A stretch of 5,497 nucleotides of DNA from contig WQZT01000120.1 in assembly GCA_009780595.1 (NCBI GenBank), positions 1 to 5,497 of the forward strand. The letters are read 5' to 3'. Below the pieces are notes generated by a model. It was not told the DNA's origin, made no database searches, and was given only the letters and a program-made list of their open reading frames with translations. A program made the translations under genes and the position numbers. Positions 1 through 5,497 of this stretch are shown here, in pieces. How positions within the stretch are numbered: the stretch's first letter is position 1; every line of letters starts with the position of its first letter. This DNA comes from Treponema sp. GTDB taxonomy: Bacteria > Spirochaetota > Spirochaetia > Treponematales > Breznakiellaceae.

Positions 1-1
1 C

Positions 2-1120
2 TTCTCCGCCACCGCGCCCGCCCTTCGCCTCGTGCCGCAGCGCATCGCCGACATCACGGTAAACGGCGAGCAGTTCTTAAACCACCGGGGTTTTATCCAC
101 CTCGCCGAAGGGACAAGCCGCGTAACGGTGAGCTTCCCGCTTGGAGATGGCGATGCTGAAAGCAATGGCGTGGAAACGTTTGAGTTCGCGTTGAACGCCG
201 CCGAGTCTGACCCGCAAAGCGCGTTGCGTTTTATTCGAGGCGGCGTGGAACTGTCGCGCGAAGTTTTCCTGCGCGAGTTTGCCGGAACAATCACGTACCC
301 CGAAGCTTACGTATTCACCGTAAGCTGGCCCGGCGGAATTGGAGCCGATCCCCGCCTGCATATTATTCTCCCTGAGCCGCCGTACAGCTTTTTCTCCTTT
401 GCCGGAGGGCTGAAGTGGCAGCCGACTATTTTCAAAACCTACGGCATATTCCCGATGATTGTCGCAAGCGTTATGTCAGCGCTGGGCGCGATTCTTTTGG
501 GTGTTCCGCTTGCGCTGCTGTGCGCTGTGTTTATGTCGGAGTTTTTACCGCAGCGATTTGCTGCGATTGTGCGGAGCGCGATAGAACTCCTGGCGGGAAT
601 ACCTTCGGTGGTCTACGGCTTTTTCGGGCTGATGGTAATTGTCCCGGCAGTCAGAACTTTCTTTGATATACCGGCGGGCAACACGCTCCTTTCGGCGATG
701 ATCGTGCTGTCCCTGATGATCCTGCCCACCGTAACAACCATCGCCGAAACATCGCTTCGCGCAGTGCCGCGCTCTGTCCGCGAGGCGAGCCTTGCGTTGG
801 GCGCGAGTAAAATGCAAACCGCGTGGAAGGTCGTTGTTCCCCACGCGAACTCAGGCGTTATTGCCGGGGTCATTCTGGGAATGTCCCGCGCAGTCGGTGA
901 AACGATGGCGGTGATCCTTGTCGCGGGCAACTCGCCGCAGTTGGCGCTCAGCCCGCTGGAAAGCGTGCGAACGCTCACCGCAACCATCGCACTGGAAATG
1001 GGCTACGCCGCTGGCCGCCACAGCGAGATGTTGTTTTCGATTGGTGTCGCGCTGTTCTCGATGATCCTGATTCTCAACAGCGCAATTCTGGCGTTGAGCC
1101 GCCGAACGGAGCGCGTATGA
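2..1120 (+). CDS. pstC: Phosphate ABC transporter permease PstC (5' end outside window)
   Basis: PstC is one of two inner-membrane subunits forming the phosphate channel of the PstSCAB importer. The reading frame is open to the left edge. A GTG at 32 could be read as a start, but nothing resembling a ribosome binding site precedes it and the family's first transmembrane helix is missing, so the gene most likely begins upstream. Counting from the GTG, residues 1-130 are hydrophilic and strand-like, probably periplasmic. Helices follow at about 138-168, 178-206, 218-238, 274-298 and 333-356. The permease signature is clear: LLAGIPSVVYGFFGL (187-200), the EAA-type loop starting EASLALGASK (251-260), and SRAVGET near 285-291. 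Five helices are visible where PstC normally has six. The stop codon overlaps the pstA start (ATGA). PstC rather than PstA is chosen because of gene order and the paired paralogue downstream. Confidence 0.93.
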   Translation, partial: FSATAPALRLVPQRIADITVNGEQFLNHRGFIHLAEGTSRVTVSFPLGDGDAESNGVETFEFALNAAESDPQSALRFIRGGVELSREVFLREFAGTITYPEAYVFTVSWPGGIGADPRLHIILPEPPYSFFSFAGGLKWQPTIFKTYGIFPMIVASVMSALGAILLGVPLALLCAVFMSEFLPQRFAAIVRSAIELLAGIPSVVYGFFGLMVIVPAVRTFFDIPAGNTLLSAMIVLSLMILPTVTTIAETSLRAVPRSVREASLALGASKMQTAWKVVVPHANSGVIAGVILGMSRAVGETMAVILVAGNSPQLALSPLESVRTLTATIALEMGYAAGRHSEMLFSIGVALFSMILILNSAILALSRRTERV

Positions 1121-1956
1121 AGTTTAGCACAAAGCGAAAAATTGGCGACAGCGTAATGTATGCGCTCATGCTACTGGGATTGTTCGGCGTAATTTCCGCG
1201 CTCGTGTACATCCTGTTTTACATCTTCTCCAACTCGGCGGGATTTTTGAACTGGACATTTATCACCGGAGTTGAACACGGCATTCTCCCGATGATCGTTA
1301 CCACGGTTTTTGTTTTGGCGGTATCAATCGGAATTGCATTACCAGTTGGCATTGCAACGGCAGTGTACCTCAACGAGTATTCCGGCAACTCAAGCCGCGT
1401 GAAGGTTCTGCGTCTTGCCATCGACACGCTTGCCGGAATCCCTTCGATTATCTACGGGCTTTTCGGGCTTTTGGTTTTCTCGCGGCTAATGGGCTTTGGG
1501 CAATCCATCATTGCCGGAGGACTTACCCTTTCGATAATGGCGCTTCCGGTTATCGTTCGCACCACCGAAGAATCCCTGAAGTCAATTCCCAATTCGGTGC
1601 GCGAAGGTTCGCTTGCGCTTGGCGCGACCAAGTTTCAAACCATCCTCCACGTTGTCCTGCCGCCCGCGCTGCCGGGAATTATCACCGCGGTTATTCTTGC
1701 GGTGGGGCGTATGCTCGGCGAATCTGCGCCAGTGCTGCTTACTGTCGGCATTTCAAGAAATCTGCCGCTATCCATTTTTGAATCTGGCAGAACCCTGACC
1801 ATCCATTTGTACCATTTAACGAGCGAGGCGATTAATCCGGAAGATTTCAACATGGCATTTGCCACAGCATCAGTGCTAATATTGTTGGTGGTTGCAATTA
1901 ATTCAATCACCAAAATAATCACCCTGAAATTCAGGAAAAATGTGAGTACACAATGA
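1117..1956 (+). CDS. pstA: Phosphate ABC transporter permease PstA
   Basis: PstA is the second channel-forming permease of the high-affinity phosphate importer and pairs with PstC in the inner membrane. The 279-residue length is normal for the family. Six hydrophobic segments are visible, at about residues 13-37, 57-85, 103-124, 130-150, 185-210 and 246-269. The family hallmarks are [15 protein letters not shown] (103-117), the cytoplasmic EAA loop beginning [12 protein letters not shown] (163-174) that docks on PstB, and [13 protein letters not shown] (197-209). The start is set by the ATGA overlap with pstC and by a GGAG site at 1108-1111, five bases before the ATG. The end overlaps pstB in the same way, so pstC, pstA and pstB are translationally coupled. 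Nothing in the protein looks damaged or unusual. Confidence 0.96.
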   Translation: MKFSTKRKIGDSVMYALMLLGLFGVISALVYILFYIFSNSAGFLNWTFITGVEHGILPMIVTTVFVLAVSIGIALPVGIATAVYLNEYSGNSSRVKVLRLAIDTLAGIPSIIYGLFGLLVFSRLMGFGQSIIAGGLTLSIMALPVIVRTTEESLKSIPNSVREGSLALGATKFQTILHVVLPPALPGIITAVILAVGRMLGESAPVLLTVGISRNLPLSIFESGRTLTIHLYHLTSEAINPEDFNMAFATASVLILLVVAINSITKIITLKFRKNVSTQ

Positions 1957-2786
1957 GTGAAAACACAATCGATCAATTAAACGAACGATTAAGCGAGCGA
2001 TCAAGCGATCAAGCGATTAATCAACCAACCGAACAATGCAACAAAGTTGACGTGAAAAACCTTGATCTTTTTTACGGGGACTTTCAGGCGTTGAAACAGA
2101 TCAACTTCTCCCTGAATCGCGGGGATGTAACGGCGCTCATCGGACCTTCAGGCTGCGGCAAGTCAACCTTTCTGCGCACGCTGAACCGGATGAACGATCT
2201 CATCCCCGACTGCCGAATCACTGGAGAAGTTTTACTGGAAGGTGAAAATATTTACAACCAGATTGATGTTGTCGATTTGCGGCGCAGAGTTGGAATGGTG
2301 TTTCAAAAACCCAACCCGTTCAACATGTCGATTTTTGACAACATCGCGTACGGCCCGCGAATGCAGGGCTTGCGCGACAAACGCCGCACTGCCGAGCTTG
2401 TCGAAAACTCGCTGAAGAAAGCGGCGATTTGGGACGAGGTGAAAGACCGCCTGAAAAAGCAGGCGCACGCGCTTTCAGGCGGACAGCAGCAGCGCTTGTG
2501 TATCGCCCGCAGCATTGCGATGGAGCCGGAAATTATTTTGATGGACGAGCCAACGAGCGCGCTTGACCCCATCGCAACCGGACGCATCGAGGAACTCATC
2601 GGTGAACTGAAAAAAGAGTTTAGCATAATTTTAGTAACTCACGCGATGCATCAAGCATCCCGAGTAAGCAACAAAACCGCTTTTTTTCTGCTGGGAGAAA
2701 TGGTAGAATATGGAAGCACGGGGGCGGTTTTTACCAACCCCCGCGACAAGCGTACCGAAGATTATATTTCAGGCCGGTTCGGCTGA
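1953..2786 (+). CDS. pstB: Phosphate ABC transporter ATP-binding protein PstB
   Basis: PstB is the cytoplasmic ATPase that drives phosphate import through PstC/PstA. All nucleotide-binding motifs are intact: Walker A GPSGCGKS (64-71), Q-loop Q118 in VFQKPNPF, signature LSGGQQQR (174-181), Walker B IILMDEP (194-200) with catalytic Glu199, D-loop SALD (202-205) and H-loop His230. The [16 protein letters not shown] stretch (119-134) is typical of PstB among ABC ATPases. The ATG overlaps the pstA stop; a weak AGGA lies upstream at 1933-1936. The protein is 277 residues, roughly 20 longer than E. coli PstB. The excess is a polar N-terminal tail (residues 1-31, rich in Glu, Gln, Asn, Ser) encoded by degenerate 8-base repeats. 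An in-frame GTG at 2052 (Val34) could give a product without the tail, but it sits at the very start of the ATPase fold and has no obvious ribosome binding site. Confidence 0.97.
   Translation: MSENTIDQLNERLSERSSDQAINQPTEQCNKVDVKNLDLFYGDFQALKQINFSLNRGDVTALIGPSGCGKSTFLRTLNRMNDLIPDCRITGEVLLEGENIYNQIDVVDLRRRVGMVFQKPNPFNMSIFDNIAYGPRMQGLRDKRRTAELVENSLKKAAIWDEVKDRLKKQAHALSGGQQQRLCIARSIAMEPEIILMDEPTSALDPIATGRIEELIGELKKEFSIILVTHAMHQASRVSNKTAFFLLGEMVEYGSTGAVFTNPRDKRTEDYISGRFG
1969..2020 (+). repeat. Degenerate 8-base repeat inside the 5' end of pstB
   Basis: The unit is close to GCGATCAA. Copies are seen at 1969-1976 (tcgatcaa), 1985-1992 (acgattaa), 1997-2004 and 2005-2012 (both gcgatcaa, exact tandem) and 2013-2020 (gcgattaa), with a partial gcga at 1993-1996. 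It encodes the polar tail of PstB that has no counterpart in the core ATPase. Because the unit is 8 bases, gain or loss of one copy would shift the pstB frame. The repeat is directly visible; any functional effect is inference. Confidence 0.75.
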
Positions 2787-2789
2787 CCT

Positions 2790-2796
2790 GAGGGGG
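2790..2796 (+). promoter_or_regulatory. Strong ribosome binding site for phoU
   Basis: The sequence GAGGGGG lies four bases before the phoU ATG at 2801, in the 14-base gap after the pstB stop. It is the strongest Shine-Dalgarno-like site in the operon and fixes the phoU start, in contrast to the coupled ATGA junctions upstream. Confidence 0.7.
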
Positions 2797-2800
2797 TGTT

Positions 2801-3460
2801 ATGACAACCAGAACTTTATTGGGCGAGGAGCTGGGCAAGCTGCGGCGCGAACTGACGCTGATGGCGACGATGGTGGAAGAGGACATCGGCAAAGCTCTTG
2901 CGATGCTGCGTTCAGGCGAGGACGACCTCTGCAAGGAAGTAAAAGAAACCGGAAAAACGATTGACGCGCTCCAGCTTAAAATCGAAGATATGGCGCTGAT
3001 TCTTATCGCCACCCAGCAGCCGGTTGCGCGCGACCTTCGGGAGCTGGTGATGGTTTTCAAAATCACGGCGAACCTTGAGCGCGTCAATGATTACGGGATA
3101 CATCTCGCCAAGATAACGAAAAAGCTTGCCGGCCGACCGCCGTTCCGCTCGATGGAACGGATACAGCGGATGGCAGAGACCGGGCAGAACATGCTGAAGG
3201 CGGCGTTTTCCGCGTACCTCGAACAGGACACTGACGCGGCGAAGGAAGCGGCGATTCTCGACGATATGATTGATGCCGAACATAAAGCGCTGATTGACGA
3301 AGTGTTGGCGCTGATGAAGGAAAATCCCAAGCTGGTAAAATCCGCCTCGCGGGTACTGCGGCTTTCCGGTTACATGGAGCGGCTCGGTGATCACATTACC
3401 AATATTTGCGAGGCGATCATTTATATGGTGAAAGGCTGCCACGAAAAGCTGAACGGCTAG
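2801..3460 (+). CDS. phoU: Phosphate signalling regulator PhoU
   Basis: PhoU is a cytoplasmic, all-helical protein that links the Pst transporter to the PhoR kinase and represses the phosphate-starvation response when phosphate is plentiful. The 219-residue length is normal. Two repeats of a three-helix bundle are visible, each with the conserved acidic metal-binding motif of the family: ERVNDYG at residues 93-99 and ERLGDH at 193-198, a spacing of exactly 100 residues. Other family features are the QQPVARDLRELVMVFKI stretch (72-88) and the C-terminal NICEAIIYMVKG (201-212). The ATG follows a GAGGGGG site, 14 bases after pstB, and phoB starts three bases after the stop. Position between pstB and phoB is the classical place for phoU. 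Confidence 0.96.
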   Translation: MTTRTLLGEELGKLRRELTLMATMVEEDIGKALAMLRSGEDDLCKEVKETGKTIDALQLKIEDMALILIATQQPVARDLRELVMVFKITANLERVNDYGIHLAKITKKLAGRPPFRSMERIQRMAETGQNMLKAAFSAYLEQDTDAAKEAAILDDMIDAEHKALIDEVLALMKENPKLVKSASRVLRLSGYMERLGDHITNICEAIIYMVKGCHEKLNG

Positions 3461-3463
3461 GCT

Positions 3464-4168
3464 ATGAGTTCCGAGCGGATTCTCATTATCGAGGATGATT
3501 GTGAAATACAGGAAATGCTGAAGTACGCTTTCGCGCAGGAAGGCTGGAAACTCATTCAGGTAAAAACCGGCGAGGAGGGACTTGCTCACCTTGAAAAAAA
3601 CGGCGCTGACTGCGTTGTGCTGGACATTATGCTGCCGGGCATGGACGGGTTTAAGGCGCTGAAAAAGATACGCGCCGATGAGCGCCTGCGCCTTCTCCCG
3701 GTTATTCTGTGCACCGCCCGCGGTGAGGAAGCGGATATTGTCGCCGGGCTGGAACTTGGCGCTGACGACTATGTTGTGAAACCTTACAGCCCCCGCGTGC
3801 TGGCGGCGCGGATTCGTGCGGGATTGCGGCGGAACGAGCTTGCGGAATCGGGCTATGGATTGGGCGGGGAGAAAACCGTTTACCGGAATGGGGCGTTGTA
3901 TTTGGATGTTCAGCGCCACACCTGCTTTCTGGATGAAACGCCGCTGGAACTTCTGGCAACAGAGTTCGCCATTCTCGCGCATTTTATGCGCCACCCCGAC
4001 ATTGTGTTTTCCCGCCAGAAGCTTATCGCAGCAGTGCGCGGTGATGATTACCCGGTAACCGACCGCTCGGTAGATGTACAGATTTTGGGCTTGCGAAAAA
4101 AGCTTATGCACGCCGGAGATATGATAGAAACAATCCGCGGTGTGGGGTATCGGTTTAAGGCGCAATAA
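3464..4168 (+). CDS. phoB: Phosphate-regulon response regulator, PhoB type (OmpR/PhoB family)
   Basis: This is a DNA-binding response regulator expected to activate phosphate-starvation genes when phosphorylated by PhoR. The N-terminal receiver (about residues 4-121) has the acidic pocket Glu10-Asp11-Asp12, phospho-acceptor Asp54 in VVLDIMLPGMDG, Thr84, and Lys106 in VVKPYSP. The C-terminal winged-helix domain (about 138-232) shows LLATEFAILAHFMRHP, DRSVDVQILGLRKKL (200-214) and TIRGVGYRF (223-231). The CTARGEEAD and KPYSP motifs resemble E. coli PhoB closely, and the gene follows phoU, so PhoB is preferred over other OmpR-family members. In the recognition helix the residue matching E. coli Arg201 is Gly209, while Arg211, Thr223, Arg225 and Tyr229 match the other contact residues. 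The start is three bases after phoU with only a poor AGG upstream, which suggests translational coupling. Confidence 0.93.
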   Translation: MSSERILIIEDDCEIQEMLKYAFAQEGWKLIQVKTGEEGLAHLEKNGADCVVLDIMLPGMDGFKALKKIRADERLRLLPVILCTARGEEADIVAGLELGADDYVVKPYSPRVLAARIRAGLRRNELAESGYGLGGEKTVYRNGALYLDVQRHTCFLDETPLELLATEFAILAHFMRHPDIVFSRQKLIAAVRGDDYPVTDRSVDVQILGLRKKLMHAGDMIETIRGVGYRFKAQ

Positions 4169-4207
4169 ATACGCGGCGCATTATTTCCACGCAATATTTA
4201 TTTTTTT
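4164..4207 (+). terminator. Possible terminator hairpin after phoB
   Basis: AATAAATA at 4164-4171 and TATTTATT at 4195-4202 form a perfect 8-base inverted repeat; GCG at 4173-4175 can pair with CGC at 4190-4192 inside it. A run of seven T lies at 4201-4207. The phoB stop codon is part of the left arm, and the right arm and T run lie inside the 3' end of brnA on the other strand. The stem is AT-rich and the loop long, so it is a weak candidate. Confidence 0.25.
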
Positions 4208-4390
4208 CGAGTGAGCAGCACAATCAGACAAATACAAATTGATTAGATTTTGATACGTTATTCCCGTTTCTTCGGCTTGCTTTTTGAAGAAGTTGATTGT
4301 GTCAACATCAATTCTAATAGAAATTTGTTTCCGTAGCTTTTTTATATACGGATTTGGTGTAGCATTACTGAAACTGTACTCTTTCCTCAT
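4181..4390 (-). CDS. brnA: BrnA-like (CopG/ribbon-helix-helix) antitoxin
   Basis: This small protein (69 residues) is predicted to neutralise the BrnT-type toxin encoded just upstream and to repress their shared promoter. The fold expected is ribbon-helix-helix: a basic stretch with a beta strand, KKLRKQISIRID (residues 17-28), then helix DTINFFKKQAEETG (30-43) and helix TYQNLINLYLSDCA (45-58). The phrases NPYIKKLRKQ and GITYQNLINLYL, and the tail ending in a Trp (residue 68), are typical of antitoxins paired with DUF497/BrnT toxins. The ATG is one base after the brnT stop, with GGAG (4400-4403) nine bases upstream, so the two are co-translated. It converges on phoB with only 12 bases between the stops. 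The toxin-first, antitoxin-second order is the usual one for brnTA. The CopG-like label and the BrnA label overlap; the pairing with BrnT favours the latter. Confidence 0.85.
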   Translation of the reverse strand: MRKEYSFSNATPNPYIKKLRKQISIRIDVDTINFFKKQAEETGITYQNLINLYLSDCAAHSKKINIAWK

Positions 4391-4391
4391 G

Positions 4392-4670
4392 TTATTTTTC
4401 TCCGTAACTTTTCGTTTCTTGTTTTGTCGCTTTTCTGGCTGTTATTATTCTAATAATCTCATCATCTTCCCTGTAACAATGACATACAACTAATAAATTC
4501 AACATTTTACTTAACCCCAAAATAATAAACCTCTCTTCTTCATTGGAATGATCTGGATCATGTATTATTTTACCTTTTGGATCAAAGAATACCGTTTCAG
4601 CTTCTTCAAATGAAACTTTGTGTTTTTTTATATTTTCCTTATTTTTATTTTCATCCCAAATAATCTTCAT
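4392..4670 (-). CDS. brnT: BrnT-type toxin (DUF497 family), RelE-like ribonuclease
   Basis: BrnT proteins are small toxins with a RelE-like fold; the Brucella member cleaves RNA and blocks translation. This 92-residue protein has the expected length and motifs in order: WDENKNKENIKKHKVSFEEA at residues 5-24 (family pattern W/D-x-x-K-x-x-x-N-x-x-KH-x-V-x-F-E-E-A), EERFIILGLS (45-54), LLVVCHCYRE (59-68) and IRIITARKATKQE (73-85). No frameshift or missing segment is visible, so it looks able to function. The start is chosen because the motif-bearing N-terminus begins at once and a consensus promoter sits directly upstream. There is no ribosome binding site before the ATG. brnA follows one base after the stop. 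The toxin is transcribed away from phoR and towards phoB. Confidence 0.9.
   Translation of the reverse strand: MKIIWDENKNKENIKKHKVSFEEAETVFFDPKGKIIHDPDHSNEEERFIILGLSKMLNLLVVCHCYREDDEIIRIITARKATKQETKSYGEK
4400..4403 (-). promoter_or_regulatory. Ribosome binding site for brnA within the end of brnT
   Basis: GGAG on the minus strand overlaps the last codons of brnT, nine bases before the brnA ATG at 4390. It gives the antitoxin its own initiation signal, whereas no such site precedes brnT. Confidence 0.5.
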
Positions 4671-4676
4671 ACATTT

Positions 4677-4706
4677 ATTATAATTATATTATCATTATTA
4701 TGTCAA
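4677..4706 (-). promoter_or_regulatory. Consensus sigma-70 promoter for brnTA
   Basis: On the minus strand TTGACA (4701-4706) and TATAAT (4677-4682) match both consensus boxes exactly, with an 18-base spacer. The predicted transcription start is about seven bases beyond the -10 box, on or next to the A of the brnT ATG at 4670, so the toxin mRNA may be leaderless. A 10-base perfect palindrome, tataattata (4679-4688), overlaps the -10 box and could be an operator for BrnA, although palindromes are common by chance in such AT-rich sequence. Confidence 0.65.
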
Positions 4707-4727
4707 CAATATTTATAAATTATTTAC

Positions 4728-4756
4728 TTGATTGATACGTCAAATTATGGTACATT
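4728..4756 (+). promoter_or_regulatory. Candidate promoter for phoR
   Basis: TTGATT (4728-4733) and TACATT (4751-4756) each match the consensus in four of six positions, with a 17-base spacer. A start near 4763 would leave about nine untranslated bases before the phoR ATG. It lies back to back with the brnT promoter, the two -35 boxes being 21 bases apart. AT-rich sequence gives such matches by chance, so this is tentative. No Pho-box-like direct repeat was recognised nearby. Confidence 0.25.
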
Positions 4757-4771
4757 GTAAATATAATTGCT

Positions 4772-5497
4772 ATGGCAAACATAAAGAAAAGTTTCTTTGT
4801 TTCCCTCTTCCGCCGCATGTCGCCGCGTAGTGAACAGGCGCGGGAAAAGACGATTGCTGAACTTGAAGAGAAAGTCCGGCGTTTAACAGCTCAGGCGGAA
4901 AGCGCCGAGTTGAAAAGCCGCTGGCTTGAAGTAATCTTCAGCAGTATGTTTGAAGGGGTTGTCGCTCTTGACTCCAAACTTACCATTATCATGGTGAACC
5001 CCCGGCTTTGCTCCCTGTTCGGATTTGATAAAGATGCCCGCGTTAATGGAATGCCGCTACTGTCGTTCAGCCGTTCGGCGGAACTGGAGGAAGCCGCGCG
5101 GCAGGTTCTTTCCAGCGGGCAGCCGCAGGAGCTGACTATCCGCCGCTACACGCCGGGCAACGAGCAGCACTTCCGGGTGTTTGCCGCGCCTCTGGAAGAA
5201 AGCCGCGGCGTGGCGATCGTGCTGGGCGACATCAGCCGCCTTGTTAAGCTTGAGCAGGTACGCAAGGACTTTGCCGCCAACGTTTCGCACGAACTGCGAA
5301 CTCCCATTCAGGTGGTGAAAGGTTTTACCGAAACCATCCTCGATTCCCCGCTTGACGATAAAGAAGAAATCCGCCGCTTTGTGGGTATCATTAAAAAAAG
5401 CGTTCATTTAATGGAAACGATGACCAACGATCTGTTAACGCTTGTCAGCCTTGAGGACGGGGACAGTTCGCGCCCTTCGATGGAAGAAACGTTGGTC
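4772..5497 (+). CDS. phoR: Sensor histidine kinase, PhoR type (3' end outside window)
   Basis: This is the probable kinase/phosphatase partner of PhoB. The frame is open to the right edge after 242 codons. In order: a short basic-hydrophobic start (residues 1-16, with FFVSLF at 8-13), a charged heptad-like helix (about 20-50, likely coiled coil), a PAS-like domain (about 51-155, including FEGVVALDSKLTIIMVNPRLCSLFGFD), and the dimerisation/phosphorylation box from about 163 with FAANVSHELRTPI. The phospho-acceptor is His173 (codon at 5288-5290). The catalytic ATPase domain lies beyond the window. No transmembrane helix is present, unlike most PhoR proteins. The ATG at 4772 has no clear ribosome binding site; Met16 (4817) is an alternative start, also without one. 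A stop at 4733-4735 limits extension upstream. PhoR is inferred from the H-box style and proximity to phoB. Confidence 0.88.
   Translation, partial: MANIKKSFFVSLFRRMSPRSEQAREKTIAELEEKVRRLTAQAESAELKSRWLEVIFSSMFEGVVALDSKLTIIMVNPRLCSLFGFDKDARVNGMPLLSFSRSAELEEAARQVLSSGQPQELTIRRYTPGNEQHFRVFAAPLEESRGVAIVLGDISRLVKLEQVRKDFAANVSHELRTPIQVVKGFTETILDSPLDDKEEIRRFVGIIKKSVHLMETMTNDLLTLVSLEDGDSSRPSMEETLV

Larger units (their letters stand above)
4169..4800. mobile_element. AT-rich island carrying the BrnT/BrnA module, probably acquired
   Basis: Base composition changes sharply after the phoB stop and returns to the medium G+C of the operon near 4790-4810, just inside phoR. A hand count gives about 17% G+C over 4671-4770 and about 30% over 4181-4240. 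The segment holds a TA pair on the opposite strand to the operon and splits phoB from phoR. No transposase, integrase, terminal inverted repeats or target-site duplication can be seen, so the means of arrival is unknown and the edges are approximate. Confidence 0.45.

Noticed and set aside
613..987. A 124-codon minus-strand frame opposite pstC
   Set aside because: It lies wholly within the conserved membrane-spanning part of PstC and shows no recognisable features of its own.
2912..4165. A 417-codon open frame on the minus strand, antisense to phoU and phoB
   Set aside because: It mirrors two well-supported genes with intact conserved motifs, its translation shows no recognisable domain, and it spans the phoU/phoB junction. 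It is a codon-use shadow despite its length.
4284..4493. A 69-codon + strand frame across the brnA/brnT junction
   Set aside because: It is a hydrophobic translation of AT-rich DNA antisense to a clear TA pair, with no upstream ribosome binding site.
4762..4767. Exact TATAAT just before the phoR start as its -10 box
   Set aside because: It ends only five bases before the ATG and no -35-like hexamer lies 16-19 bases upstream; a transcript from it would start on or inside the start codon. The weaker TTGATT/TACATT pair fits better.
4169..4771. Insertion-sequence ends or attachment site around the TA module
   Set aside because: No terminal inverted repeats, direct repeats of target-site size, tRNA fragment or transposase/integrase coding were found on either side by eye.
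5057..5407. A 116-codon minus-strand frame opposite the PAS and H-box region of phoR
   Set aside because: The + strand encodes an intact, recognisable histidine-kinase box in this interval; the minus frame has no domain and no start signal.

Overview
The window carries most of a phosphate-uptake and phosphate-sensing operon in the order pstC-pstA-pstB-phoU-phoB-phoR, all on the + strand. Both end genes are cut by the window: pstC lacks its 5' end and phoR its 3' end. A two-gene toxin-antitoxin module of the BrnT/BrnA type lies on the minus strand between phoB and phoR. Every line of annotation rests on reading the sequence and on family knowledge; no database search was run.

Layout. Positions 2-1120 hold the PstC permease, with an unusually long stretch outside the membrane before its first visible transmembrane helix. 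Positions 1117-1956 hold PstA and 1953-2786 the ATPase PstB; the pstC/pstA and pstA/pstB junctions are both 4-base ATGA overlaps. PhoU (2801-3460) follows behind a strong ribosome binding site, and three bases later comes the PhoB-type response regulator (3464-4168). Convergent to phoB are brnA (4181-4390) and brnT (4392-4670), so the toxin gene is transcribed first. A very AT-rich 101-base gap (4671-4771, about 17% G+C by hand count) separates divergent brnT and phoR, and phoR runs from 4772 off the right edge. The gap contains a consensus promoter for brnT and a weaker candidate for phoR. No gene-free stretch exceeds about 100 bases.

How the genes work together. PstC and PstA form the inner-membrane channel and PstB powers it; the phosphate-binding protein PstS is not in the window and is probably encoded upstream. 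PhoU links transporter state to the kinase PhoR, which phosphorylates PhoB to switch on the phosphate-starvation regulon. The TA module appears to have landed between the two halves of the two-component system. It separates phoR from the operon's read-through transcription, and the phoR reading frame beside it starts without the membrane segments usual in PhoR.

Organism. The pho genes have medium G+C and use GTG/ATG starts and ordinary Shine-Dalgarno sites, so this is a bacterium. The histidine-kinase box style, the PhoB recognition-helix residues and the long PstC loop recall spirochaetes (Treponema-like), but this is an impression and not a firm assignment. The TA island is much more AT-rich than its flanks, which suggests horizontal acquisition.
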